A stretch of DNA of 64,000 bases. Origin: Tubulanus polymorphus (Eukaryota > Nemertea > Palaeonemertea > Tubulaniformes > Tubulanidae). Positions 11,601 through 23,612 of this stretch are shown here, in pieces. Numbering within the stretch: the first letter of the stretch is position 1; each line of letters begins with the position of its first letter. Both the position numbers and the translations under genes were made by a program. The notes under the pieces are model-generated. The model was not told the DNA's origin. It did not search any database and worked only from the letters and a program-made list of their open reading frames with translations. The stretch is taken from positions 15,430,850 through 15,494,849 of the forward strand of contig NC_134029.1 in assembly GCF_964204645.1 (NCBI RefSeq), given 5' to 3'.

Positions 11601-13297
11601 ATTGTTTTGTCGCCTTATTTTAGTTTTGTCGTTTTGTTATAATGTTGCCCTTATTTGCATATACGTGTTTTTTTACGCATGGCCCTTATCAGCAACCATA
11701 CTATAAAGCCATAAGGTCGCGTAAAACTCGATAAACACTTCAAGCGACACAGCGAAAGATCTCCTTTCCCCCACAGCGAACGCTTAGAAGTGGCTACTAG
11801 CCCTATGTAGGCCTATGTATATGCGTAGGCCTAACATCCGGACAGATTGGTCGTAGGCCTATTGAATAAAAACCCACCTAAATATCGTAAATTTTGTTTT
11901 GAAGTTCAATCCAATGAGTCCGTTAATAAAGGCAACAATTATACTGTGTTTTAGTATAGCTCAGTACCGGTAGGCCTAAAGCCGCGTAAAACTCGATAAA
12001 CACTTCAAGCGACACAGCGAACGATCTTCTTTCCCCCACAGCGAACGCTTACTCCGAATGTCAAGTGTGAGTCCAGCATACGGAAAGGAGTGTGTTATAT
12101 ACTTGTTTTTAGTAAATACCTTGTGCATTTGACAATGATCGGTATGCACTGTAGGAAATATAGAGTATTGATGGTATTGGTATAGAGTTTGTAGCCCGTG
12201 GCCGAATAAAGTAATATATTATTTTATTTTGATACCTCGTCGACATAACAGCTTTTCTCCGCTATATCTCTTCGGCGTGTTTGGTTTAGGCCTACGATTC
12301 CCCGGTACACTAAAGATATATCTTAGTAAATACACGGTTAATTCGGTGAAGAAAAATAGGTATTGTTAAACTAACTCCTTGAAACCCGCAGCCAAATCAC
12401 TAGTAGTAATAAATTAATTTGTACTCGATTTGATTCTCATGATGAGGAGAAACTCGCAGCTGATCCCCGGAACGACGATGTAGTAACACACGTCGATTCG
12501 TCGATGTTTACGGCTCGACAGAGCTTTTAAAATCTAAAGTAGTAAATTTCCAGTGTATCGGTAATATGATCTGATGAGGAAAATGGGCTATTGTTAAAAT
12601 CACTGTTTGAAGACCGCGACTGAATGTGAAGTCTGCGGCAATAAATTAGTTCATTTATACTTGAATTGATAATCGAAGTGACAGTCGGCCTGCGGGTTGA
12701 TTTCGGGATGACGACTCGAAAAACATGTCGCCCCATTGAATGGGGCTAAATTTTCGATGTTTACGGCCCGACAGCGCTTTTGTAACGATGATTCGTGAAA
12801 AAACACGCGGGCTATTTGTAGATCTCAGTGAGCTGAACGATATTATATGGATTGTATATGAAACAGCGGTAAGGTAACAAAGCCTATGTTCTTTTGGTAA
12901 AAATAGTGTGGAAGAAAATAATAATAAATATAGCTGCAAAGCAGCGATAACGGGTTTTCTGCACAGTCTTAGAATCCTGTTCAACGGTGGATTTCAACAA
13001 AGCATTTGATAAGGCTCAACATCAGCCATTACTGAACAGGCTATTAGGAAACAGTATCAATGATAGGTCGCCCAAATGGCACAGCAGTTATCTCTGAACG
13101 GAAACTTGTAACCGAAATCAACGGAACGCCTCATCTTGGAGACGGTCTAACTAGTGGAGTCACGCAAGGTAGTATCCTAAGTCGTCTTCTGTTTAATGTC
13201 CTGACAAATGACATACACAGTAATCCAAAATATACCAGACCGAGTAAATTTCCAAAACAACCTTAACACACTGTTCAAACAAAAACTTAATGTTCCG
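11601..13297. repeat. Complex segment A2
   Basis: Near-identical copy of A1 shifted by 5460 bp, including the three ~215-bp units, the internal ~70-bp repeated block, the core at about 12928-12962 and the LINE fragment. It has no hairpin array between the AATAAT run and the core. Confidence 0.9.
12982..13250 (+). pseudogene. LINE reverse-transcriptase fragment in A2
   Basis: Same partial RT as at 7522-7790, with the same frameshift and no active site. The shared lesion shows it was duplicated as part of the block rather than inserted independently. Confidence 0.75.
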
Positions 13298-13603
13298 ACA
13301 AAACCACGTGCGACAAAACCAAAATTATGAATTGTCGCGGGTGACAAAACCAAAATATTGAATTGTCACGGGCGACAAAACAAAAATAATGAATTGTCGC
13401 GGTCGATAAAACCAAAATAATGAATTGTCGCGGGCGATAAAACCACAATAATGAATTGTCGCGGTCGTTAAAACCAAAATATTGAATTGTTGCGGGCGAT
13501 AAAACCAAAATATTGAATTGTCGCGGACGACAAAAACAAACTATTGAATTGTTGCGTGCGACAAAACCAAAAGAATGAATTGTCGCGGGCGACAAAACCA
13601 AAC
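13298..13603. repeat. 31-bp minisatellite array M4
   Basis: About ten units, copy of M2 with a few substitutions (for example AAAAGAATG near 13571 in place of AAAATAATG). Confidence 0.95.
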
Positions 13604-14602
13604 TAGGGGCCCAGGGATACCATGCTCACTTGGGCAGTGGTTTCAAATGCTCAACAATCTAACAATTTCAATACATAACGCCCTCTAGTGACCATATACA
13701 AAAACTAATGACCTTGAAACCCACCACAATCATAGAACATGTGAGCAGCTATGATTTTGTAATTGATTGTCATAACAAAATATGCCTCGTTACCAATTTA
13801 ATATGGAAATACTAAGTTATTCTACTATTCAATGCCCCCTGGTGACCATATGCAAAACCCAATGACCTTAAAACTCACCACAATCGTAGTACATGTCATG
13901 AAATACAACTTTGCAATTGATCATAGTAACAAAATATGCCCAGGTACCAATCTAATAAGGAAATACTAAGCCATTCTACTATTCAGCGCCCCCTGGTGAC
14001 TATATGGAATAACTAATGTCCTTAAAAACTCACCACAATCATAGAGGATGTCATGAACTACAACTTTGCCATTGATCATGGTAACAAAATATGCCTTGGT
14101 ACAAATATAATATAGCGATACTAAGTTATTGTATTATTCAACGCCCCCTGATGGCCACATACAAAAACCAATGACCTTAAAACTCACCAAAATCATAGAA
14201 CACGTTATGGGCTACAACTTTCCAATTGAATATAGTAACACAATATGCTTAGGTATCAATTAATTGTGGAAAAACTTTTTCCCACCTACGAATGAGTACT
14301 GATGACACCAAGATGGCCGCCAATTGCGTCATAATTGGCTGATCAAAAATACCTGTTGTAGGTATAAAACATCCCTCTCTAAAGAATATCCACCAGCAAT
14401 TGCAATGAGAAATGGCAAACCAGTAGGAAGCTACAGGACCTAGAATTCTGGCCAAAATTGACATTTTTGGGCACTAAAAAGGTCATAGGACGGCCATCTT
14501 GAGTCAGATTGACCCAATTTTCTTATGCTGATGGACCTTTGGTAGATTCAAATATAAACGAAAGATCAAGGTAATTGATCAAAGCGTCTTCAAAATTTTC
14601 TT
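13604..14602. repeat. Complex segment B2
   Basis: Near-identical copy of B1 with four ~154-bp units and the same truncated tail. It has scattered substitutions (for example TAGAGGATG for TAGACGATG near 14043) and a one-base insertion near 14525. Confidence 0.9.
13679..14153 (-). promoter_or_regulatory. Four CTCF-like motifs spaced 154 bp (B2)
   Basis: Cores at 13679, 13833, 13987 and 14142, in the same orientation and spacing as in B1. The third is again the best match to the CTCF core. Confidence 0.4.
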
Positions 14603-16161
14603 CGGGTGACAAAACCAAAATAATGAATTGTCGCGGGCGATAAAACCAAAATAATGAATTGTCTCGTGCGACAAAACCAAAATAATGAATTGTCGCGGGC
14701 AATAAAACCAAAATAATGAATTATCGCGGGCGATAAAACCAAAATATTGAATTGTCGCGGGCGATAAAACCAAAATAATGAATTGTCGCGGGCGACAAAA
14801 CCAGAAAAAGAATCGTGGGGGCGACAAAACCAAAATAATGAATTATCGCGGGCGATAAAACCAAAAGGAAGAATTGTCGCGGGCGACAAAACCAAAAAAA
14901 TGAATTGTCGCTGGAGATAAAACCAAAGTAATGAATTGTCGCAGGTGACAAAACCAAAATATTGAATTGTCGCGGGCGACAAAACCAAAATATTGAATTG
15001 TCGCGGGCGACAAAACCAGACTAATGAATTGTCGCGGGCGACAAAACCAAAAAAAGAATTGTCGGGGCGACAAAACCAAAATAATGAATTGTCGCGGGCA
15101 ATAAAACCAAAATAATGAATTGTCGCGGGCGATAAAACCAAAATAATGAATTGTCGCGGGTGACAAAACCAAAATGGTGAATTCTCGCGGGCGACAAAAC
15201 CAAAAGGGTGAATTGTCGCGGGCGACAAAACCAAAATAATGAATTGTCGCGGGCGACAAAACCAAAATGGTGAATTGTCCAGCCGACAAAACCAAAATGG
15301 TGAATTGTCGCGGGCGACATAACCAAAATAATGAATTGTCGCGGGCGATAAAACCAAAATGATGAATTGTCTCGGGCGACAAAACCAAAATAATTAATTG
15401 TCGCGGGCGACAAAACCAAAAAATGAATTGTCGCGGGCGACAAATCCAAAATAATGAATTGTCGCTGGAGAAAAAACCAAAGTAATGAATTGTCGTGGGC
15501 GATAAAACCAAAACATTGAATTGTCGCGGGCGACAGAACCAAAATATTGAATTGTCGCGGGCGACAAAACCAAAAAAAGAATTGTCGGGGCGACAAAAAC
15601 AAAATAATGAATTGTCGCGGGCGATAAAACCAAAATATTGAATTGTCGCGGGCGACAAAACCAAACTAATGAATTGTCGCGGGCGATAAAACCAAAATAA
15701 TGAATTGTCGCCGGCGATAGAACGAAAATAATGAATTGTCGCGGGTGACAAAAGCAAAATGGTGAATTGTCGCGGGTGACAAAAGCAAAATGGTGAATTG
15801 TCGCGGGTGACAAAACCAAAATGGTGAAATGTCGTGGGCGACAAAACCAAAATGGTGAATTGTCGCGGGCGACAAAACCGTAATAATGAATTGTCGCCGG
15901 CGATAAAACCAAAATAATGAATTGTCGCGGGCGACAAAACCAAAAAAAAGAATTGTCGCGGGCGACAAAACCAAAATAATGAATTGTCGCTGGAGATAAA
16001 ACCAAAGTAATGAATTGTCGTGGGCAATAAAACCAAAATATTGAATTGTCGCGGGCGACAAAACCAAAATATTGAATTGTCGCGGGCGACAAAACCAAAC
16101 TAATGAATTGTCGCGGGCGACAAAACCAAAAAAAGAATTGTCGCGGGCGACAAAACCAAAC
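14603..16161. repeat. 31-bp minisatellite array M5
   Basis: About 50 units. The part up to 15556 matches 9143-10194; the rest is specific to this array and includes repeated GGGTGACAAAAGCAAAATGG variants near 15750-15800. It is followed directly by B3 with no A segment in between. Confidence 0.95.
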
Positions 16162-17572
16162 TAGGGGTCCAGGGACACCATGCTCACTTGGGCAGTGGTT
16201 TCAAATGCTCAACAATCTAACAATTTCAATACATAACGCCCTCTAGTGACCATATACAAAAACCAATGACCTTGAAACCCACCACAATCATAGAAAATGT
16301 GAGCAGCTATGATTTTGTAATTGATTGTGATAACAAAATATGCCTCGTTACCAATTTAATATGGAAATACTAAGTTATTCTACTATTCAACGCCCCCTGG
16401 TGACCATATGCAAAACCCAATGACCTTAAAACTCACCACAATCGTAGTACATGTCATGAAATACAATTTTGCAATTTATCATAGTAACAAAATATGCCTA
16501 GGTACCAATCTAATAAGGAAATACTAAGCCATTCTACTATTCAGCGCTCCCTGGTGACTATATGGAATAACTAATGTCCTCAAAACTCACCACAATCATA
16601 GACGACGTCATGAACTACAACTTTGCAATGGATCATGGTAACAAACTATGCCTAGGTACCAATCTAATAAGGAAAAACTCAGCTTTTCTACTATTCAACG
16701 CCCCCTGGTGACTATATGGAATATTTAATGTCCTTAAAAACTCACCACAATCATAGACGATGTCATGAACTACAACTTCGCAATTGATCATGGTAACAAA
16801 ATAAGCCTTGGTACAAATATAATATAGCGATACTAAGTTATTGTATTATTCAACGCCCCCTGATGGCCACATACTAAAACCAATGACCTTGAAACTCACC
16901 AAAATCATAGAACACGTTATGGGCTACAACTTTCCAATTGAATATAGTAACACAATATGCTTAGGTATCGATTTATTGTGGAAAAACTTTTTCCCACCTA
17001 CGAATGAGTACTGATGACACCAAGATGGCCGCCAATTGCGTCATAATTGGCTGATCAAAAATACCTATCCCAGGTATAAAACATCCCTCTCTAAGGAATA
17101 CCCATCAGCAATTGCAATGAGAAATGGCAAACCAGTAGGAAGCTACAGGACCTAGAATTATGGCCAAAATTGACATTTTTGGGCACTAAAAAGGTCATAG
17201 GACGGCCATCTTGAGTCAGATCGACCCAATTTTCTTATGCTGATGGGCCTTTGGTAGATTCAAATATAAACGAAAGATCAAGGTAATTGATCGAAGCGTC
17301 TTCAAAATTTCCCACGAAAACTTCGAAAATGTTTAAAAAGTGCTGATTTTGGCAAACAACAATGGCTGCCAGTCGGCCATCTTGAATCTGACAGGGCCAG
17401 TTTTTGGGCTGACGATGTGTCTAGGGTAGATACATGTATAAACCAAATATCAAGACATTACCTTGAAGCGTCTTCAAAACTTCCTAAAATAACTGGATTC
17501 CGTCTATGGAGGGACGGACGGACGAAAAGTGAACACAATAGCCCGCTGGGACTAAAGTCCCAAGTGGACTGA
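16162..17572. repeat. Complex segment B3 (long form, five ~154-bp units)
   Basis: Longer B copy with five ~154-bp units. The tail runs on through CAATGGCTGCCAGTCGGCC and TGTCTAGGGTAGATACATG to a GGACGGACGGACGAAAAGTG motif and a short inverted repeat (CCCGCTGGGACT / AGTCCCAAGTGG) at its end. Such GGACGGACG ends are, as I recall, common in dispersed repeats of marine invertebrates; I cannot name the family. Confidence 0.85.
16237..16865 (-). promoter_or_regulatory. Five CTCF-like motifs spaced 154-155 bp (B3)
   Basis: Cores at 16237, 16391, 16545, 16699 and 16854, all in the same orientation. Units 2 and 4 read CGCCCCCTGGTGAC on the + strand; unit 3 has one change (CGCTCCCTGGTG). Confidence 0.4.
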
Positions 17573-18290
17573 ATAAGAATTGTCGCGGGCGACAAAACCA
17601 AACTAATGAATTGTCGCGGGTGATAAAACCAAACTGATGAATTGTCGCGGGCGATAAAACCAAAATAATGAATTGCCGCGACAATTCAAAATATTGAATT
17701 GTCGCGGGCGATTAAATTAAAATAATGAATTGTCGCGGGCAACAAAACCAAAATATTGAATTGTCGCGGGCGACAAAACCAAAATATTGAATTGTCGCGG
17801 GCGACAAAACCAAAAAAAAAATTGTCGCGGGCGACTAAAACAATATATAAAACCAAAATAATGAATTGTCCCGGGCGACAAAACCAAAAAGAAGAATTGT
17901 CGCGGGCGATAAAACCAAAATAATGAATTGTCGCGGGTGACAAAACCAAAATGGTGAATTGTCGCGGGCGACAAAACCAAAATGGTGAATTGTCGCAGGC
18001 GAAAAAACCAAAATAATGAATTGTCGCGGGCGACAAAACCAAAAAGAAGAATTTTCGCGGTCGACAAAACCAAAATAATGAATTGTCGCTGGCGATAAAA
18101 CCAAAGTAGTGAATTGTCGTGGGCGATAAAACCAAAATATTGAATTTTCGCGGGCGACAAAACCAAAATATTGAATTGTTGCTGGCGACAAAACCAAACT
18201 AATGAATTGTCGCGGGCGACAAAACCAAAAAAAGAATTGTGGGGGCGACAAAACCAAAATAATGAATTGTCGCGGGCGACAAAATCAAAA
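17573..18290. repeat. 31-bp minisatellite array M6
   Basis: About 23 units, more diverged than M1-M5, with some broken units near 17680-17730 and 17830-17860. It ends in GGCGACAAAATCAAAATC, running into the inverted GTTTTCTCGC motif that opens A3. Confidence 0.95.
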
Positions 18291-19352
18291 TCATTGTTTT
18301 CTCGCGTTATTTTAGTTTTGTAGTTTTGTCGTAATGTCGCCCTCATTTGCATATTCGTGTTTTTTTATCTTATCAGCCACCATACTAAAGCCTTAAGGTC
18401 GCGTAAAACTCGATAAACACTTCAAGCGACACAGCGAACGATCTCCTTTCCCCCACAGCGAACGCTTACTCCGAATGTCAAGTGTGAGTCCAGCATACGG
18501 ATAGGAGTGTGCTATATACTTGTATTTAGTAAATACCTTGTGCATTTGACAATGATCGGTATGTACTGTAGGAAATATAGAGTATTGATAAATGGTTGAA
18601 GCCCGCGGCCGAATAAATATATTCTTTTATTTTGATACCTCGTCGACATAACAGCTTTTCTCCGCCATATCTCTTCGGCCTGTTTAGTTTAGGCCTACGA
18701 TTCCCCGGTACACTAAACATTTATCTTAGTAAATACACGGTTAATTCGGTAAAGAAAAATTGGTATTGTTAAACTAACTCCTTGAAACCCGCAGCCAAAT
18801 CACTGGTAGTAATAAATTAATTAGTACTCGATTTGATTCTCATGATGAGGAGAAACTCGCAGCTCATCCCCGGAACGTCGATGTAGTAACACACGTCGAT
18901 TCGTCGATGTTTACGGCTCGACAGTGCTTTTAAAATCTAAAGTAGTAAATTTCCAGTGTATCGGTAATATGATTTGATGAGGAAAATGGGCTTTTGTTAA
19001 AATCACTGTTTGAAGACCGCGACTGAATGTGAAGTCTGCGGCAATAAATTAGTTCATTTATACTTGAATTGATAATCGAAGTGACAGTCGGCCTGCGGGT
19101 TGATTTCGGGATGACGACTCGAAAAACATGTCGCCCCATTGAATGGGGCAAAATTTTCGATGTTTATGGCCCGACAACGCTTTTGTAACGATGATTCGTG
19201 AAAAAACACGCGGGCTATTTGTAGATCTCAGTGAGCTGAACGATATTATATGGATTGTATATGAAACAGCGGTAAGGTAACAAAGCCTATGTTCTTTTGG
19301 TAATAATAGTGTGGAAGAAAATAATAATAATAATAATCACGCGGATGTCAAT

Positions 19353-19436
19353 AGGGTTTTCTGTGAAATAACAGAAAACCCTAATAATAATCACGCGCAT
19401 ATCAATAGGGTTTTCTGTGAAATAACAGAAAACCCT
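19353..19436. repeat. Two-unit hairpin array in A3
   Basis: Two perfect inverted repeats, at 19353-19382 and 19407-19436. Each has 12-bp arms AGGGTTTTCTGT / ACAGAAAACCCT around a GAAATA loop, spaced 54 bp by AAT triplets and a CACGCG(G/C)AT stretch. A1 and A2 have no such unit at the same point. Confidence 0.9.
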
Positions 19437-19489
19437 AAATATAGCTGCAAAGCAGCGATAACGGGTTTTCTGCACAGTCTTAGAATCCT

Positions 19490-19666
19490 GTTCAACGGTG
19501 GATTTCAACAAAGCATTTGATAAGGCTCAACATCAGCCATTACTAAATAGGCTATTAGGAAACAGTGTCAATGATAGGTCGCTCAAATGGCTCAGCAGTT
19601 ATCTCTGAACGGAAACTTGTAACCGAAATCAACGGAACGCCTCATCTTGGAATGAGACGGTCTAAC
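19490..19666 (+). pseudogene. Truncated LINE RT fragment in A3
   Basis: Same RT remnant as in A1/A2 (VDFNKAFDK, SERKLVTEINGTP) but cut off by the minisatellite right after HLG. It has four extra bases relative to A1/A2 near 19650, which changes the frame. Non-functional. Confidence 0.7.
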
Positions 19667-19779
19667 GCGGGCGATAAAACCAAAATAATGAATTGTCGCG
19701 GACGGCAAAAACAAAATATTGAATTGTTGCGTGCGACAAAACCAAAATAATGAATTGTCGCGGGCGACAAAACCAAACT
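19667..19779. repeat. 31-bp minisatellite array M7
   Basis: Only three to four units between A3 and B4; the shortest array in the window. Confidence 0.95.
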
Positions 19780-21157
19780 AGGGGTCCAGGGACACCATGC
19801 TCACTTGGAAAGTGGTTTCAAATTCTCAACAATCTAACAATTTCAATACATAACGCCCTCTAGTGACCATATACAAAAACCAATGACCTTGAAACCCACC
19901 ACAATCATAGAACATGTGAGCAGCTTTGATTTTGTAATTGATTGTGATAACAAAATATGCCTCGTTACCAATTTAATATTGAAATACTTAGTTATTCTAC
20001 TATTCAACGCCCCCTGGTGACCATATGCAAAACGCAATGACCTTAAAACTCACCACAATCGTAGTACATGTCATGAAATACAACTTTCAATTGATCATAG
20101 TAACAAAATATGCCTAGGTACCAATCTAATAAGGAAATACTAAGCCATTCTACTATTCAGCGCCCCCTGGTGTCTATATGGAATAACTAATGTCCTTAAA
20201 AACTCACCACAATCATAGACGATGTCATGAACTACAACTTTGCAATGGATCATGGTAACAAACTATGCCTAGGTACCAATCTAATAAGGAAAAACTAAGC
20301 TTTTCTACTATTCAACGCCCCCTGGTGTCTATATGGAATAACTAATGTCCTTAAAAACATACCAGAATCATAGAAGATGTCATGAACTACAACTTTGCAA
20401 TTGAACATGGTAACAAAATATGCCTTGGTACAAATATAATATAGTGATACTAAGTTATTGTATTATTCAACGCCCCCTGATGGCCACATACAAAAACCAA
20501 TGACCTTGAAACTTACCAAAATCATAGAACACGTTATGGGCTACAACTTTCCAATTGAATATAGTAACACAATATGCTTAGGTATCAATTTAATGTGGAA
20601 AAACTTTTTCCCACCTTCGAATGAGTACTGATGACACCAAGATGGCCGCCAATTGCGTCATAATTGGCTGATCAAAATACCTGTCCCAGGTATAAAACAT
20701 CCCTCTCTAAAGAATACCCATCAGCAATTGCAATGAGAAATGGCAAACCAAATTGACATTTTTGGGCACTAAAAAGGTCATAGAACGGCCATCTTGAGTC
20801 AGATCGATCCAATTTTCTTATGCTGATGGGCCTTTGGTAGATTCAAATATAAACGAAAGATCAAGGTAATTGATCAAAGCGTCTTCAAAATTTCCCACGA
20901 AAACTTCGAAAATGTTTAAAAAGTGCTGATTTTGGCAAACAACAATGGCTGCCAGTCGACCATCTTGAATCTGACAGGGCCAGTTTTTGGGCTGACGATG
21001 TGTCTAGGGTAGATACATGTATAAACCAAATATCAAGACATTACCTTGAAGCGTCTTCAAAACTTTCCGAAATAACTGGATTCCGTCTATGGATGGACGG
21101 ACGGACGAAAAGTGAACGCAATAGCCCACTGGGACTAAAGTCCCAAGTGGACTGAAA
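19780..21157. repeat. Complex segment B4 (long form, five ~154-bp units)
   Basis: Long B copy, like B3 but with independent changes, including a deletion of about 40 bp near 20750 and CTGGTGTCTATATGG in units 3 and 4. It ends in GGACGGACGGACGAAAAGTG and the CCCACTGGGACT / AGTCCCAAGTGG inverted repeat. Confidence 0.85.
19854..20482 (-). promoter_or_regulatory. Five CTCF-like motifs spaced 153-155 bp (B4)
   Basis: Cores at 19854, 20008, 20161, 20316 and 20471, with orientation as in the other B segments. Unit 3 again begins CAGCGCCCCCTGGTG on the + strand. Confidence 0.4.
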
Positions 21158-22264
21158 AAGAATTGTCGCAGGCGACAAAACCAAACTAATGAATTGTCGC
21201 AGGTGATAAAACCAAAATATTGAATTGTCTCGTGCGATAAAACCAAAATAATGAATTGTCACGGGCGACAAAAACAAAAGATAAAACCAAAATAATGAAT
21301 TGTCTCGGGCGACAAAACCAAAAAGAAGAATTGTCGCGGGCGACAAAACCAAAATAATGAATTGTCGCGGGCGATAAAACCAAAATAATGAATTGTCTCG
21401 GGCGACAAAACCAAAATAATGAATTGTCGCGGGCGACAAAACCAAAATAATGAATTGTCGCGGGCGATAAAACCAAAATAATGAATTGTCGCGGGCGACA
21501 AAACCAAAATGGTGAATTGTCGCGGGCGACAAAACCAAAATGGTGAATTGTCGCGGGTGATAAAACCAAAGTAATGAATTGTCGTGGGCAATAAAACCAA
21601 AATAATGAATTGTCTGGGGCGACAAAAACAAAATATTGAAGTTGTCAAGTGCGACAAAACCAAAATAATGAATTGTCGCGGGCGACAATACCAAAATAAT
21701 GAATTGTTGCGGGCGATAAAACAAAAATAATGAATTGTCTCGTGCGACAAAACCAAAATAATGAATTGTCGTGGGCGATAAAACCAAAATAATGAATTAT
21801 CGTGGGCGATAAAACCAAAATATTGAATTGTCGCGGGCGACAAAACCAAAATAATGAATTGTCGCTGGAGATAAAACCAAAGTAATGAATTGTCACGGGC
21901 GATAAAACCAAAATATTGAATTGTCGCGGGCGACAAAACCAAACTAATGGATTGTCGCGGGCGAGAAAACCAAAAAAAGTATTGTCGGGGCGACAAAACC
22001 AAAATAATGAATTGTCGCGGGCGATAAAACCAAAAAAAAAAATTGTCGTGGGCGCCAAAAACAAAATATAAAACCAAAATAATGAATTGTCGCGGGCGAC
22101 AAAACTAAAAAGAAGGATTGTCGCGGGCGACAAAACCAAAATAATGAATTGTCGCTGGCGATAAAACCAAAGTAATGAATTGTCGTGGGCGATAAAGTCA
22201 AAATATTGAATTTTTCACAGGCGACAAAACCAAAATATTGAATTGTCGCGGGCGACAAAATCAA
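21158..22264. repeat. 31-bp minisatellite array M8
   Basis: About 36 units, with several fused or broken units near 21270 and 22060. It ends with the same GGCGACAAAATC junction as M6. Confidence 0.95.
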
Positions 22265-23275
22265 AATCATTGTTTTCTCGCGTTATTTTAGTTTTGTCGT
22301 TATGTCGCCCTCATTTGCATATTCGTGTTTTTTTATCTTATCAGCCACCATTCTAAAGCCTTAAGGTCGCGTAAAACTCGATAAACACTTTAAGCGACAC
22401 AGCGAACGATCTCCTTTCCTCCACAGCGAACGCTTACTCCAAATGTCAAGTGTGAGTCCAGCATACGGATAGAAGTGTGTTGTATACTTGTATTTAGTAA
22501 ATACCTTGTGGATTTGACAATGATCGGTATGTACTGTAGGAAATATAGAGTATTGATGGTATTGATCAAGAGGTTGAAGCCCGCGGCCGAATAAAGTAAT
22601 ATATTTCTTTATTTTGATACCTCGTCGACATAACAGCTTTTCTCCGCTATATCTCTTCGGCGTGTTTAGTTTAGGCCTACGACTCCCCGGTACACTTATG
22701 ATTTATCTTAGTAAATACAAAGTTAATTTGGTAAAGAAAAATAGGTATTGCTAAACTAACTGCTTACAACCCGCAGCCAAATCACTGGTAGTTATAAATC
22801 AATTTGTACTCGATTTGATTCTCATGATGAGGAGAAACTCGCAGCTGATCCCCGGAACGACGATGTTTACGGCTCGACAGTGCTTTTAAAATCTAAAGTA
22901 GTAAATTTCCAGTGTATCGGTAATATGATTTGATGAGGAAAATGGGATATTGTTAAAATCACTGTTTGAAGACCGCGACTGAATGTGAAGTCTGCGGCAA
23001 TAAATTAGTTCATTTATACTTGAATTGATAATCGAAGTGACAGCCGGCCTGCGAGTTGATTTCGGGATGACGACTCGAAAAACATGTCGCCCCATTGAAT
23101 GGGGCTAAATTTTCGATGTTTACGGCCCGACAGCGCTTTTGTAACGATGATTCGTGAAAAAACACGCGGGCTATTTGTAGATCTCAGTGAGTTGAACGAT
23201 ATTATATGGATTGTATATGAAACAGCGGTAAGGTAACAAAGCCTATGTTCTTTTGGTAAAAATAGTGTGGAAGAA
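22265..23275. repeat. Complex segment A4
   Basis: A copy with single ~70-bp block and the three ~215-bp units, but without the LINE fragment or the ATATAGCTGC core. After the (AAT)n run it goes into a six-unit hairpin array and then single-copy intron sequence, so it closes the satellite. Confidence 0.88.
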
Positions 23276-23612
23276 AATAATAATAATAATAATCACGCGG
23301 ATATCAATAGGGTTTTCTGTGAAATAACAGAAAACCCTAATAATCACGCGGATATCAATAGGGTTTTCTGTGAAATAACAGAAAACCCTAATAATAATCA
23401 CGCGGATATCAATAGGGTTTTCTGTGAAATAACAGAAAACCCTAATAATAATCATGCGGATATCAATAGGGTTTTCTGTGAAATAACAGAAAACCCTAAT
23501 AATCACACGGATATCAATAGGGTTTTCTGTGATGTAACAGAAAACCCTAATAATAATAAGAAACACGCGAATCTCAATAGGGTTTTCTGTGATGTAACAG
23601 AAAACCCTAATT
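23276..23612. repeat. Six-unit hairpin array
   Basis: Six perfect 30-bp inverted repeats start at 23309, 23360, 23414, 23468, 23519 and 23579. Arms are AGGGTTTTCTGT / ACAGAAAACCCT; the loop is GAAATA in the first four and GATGTA in the last two. Spacings of 51, 54, 54, 51 and 60 bp are all multiples of three, because the linkers vary by AAT triplets. Both strands are therefore open for over 100 codons, which I do not take as evidence of coding. Confidence 0.93.

Larger units (their letters stand above)
10195..15556. repeat. Large tandem duplication, copy 2 (M-A2-M-B2-M)
   Basis: Second copy of the block at 4950-10194. Segments A1/A2 and B1/B2 differ by only a handful of bases: in the A pair I found one substitution near 6739/12199 and one T-run indel near 6213/11673. 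Copy 2 has a ~220-bp extra minisatellite block and lacks about 135 bp of minisatellite found at 9902-10040 in copy 1. The similarity implies a very recent duplication, or in principle an assembly duplication. Confidence 0.88.
18291..19666. repeat. Complex segment A3
   Basis: Shorter A copy. It lacks the ~266-bp internal duplication of A1/A2, retains the three ~215-bp units and the core (about 19437-19471), and has two hairpin units inserted before the core. It ends inside the LINE fragment, directly joined to minisatellite at about 19666. Confidence 0.88.
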
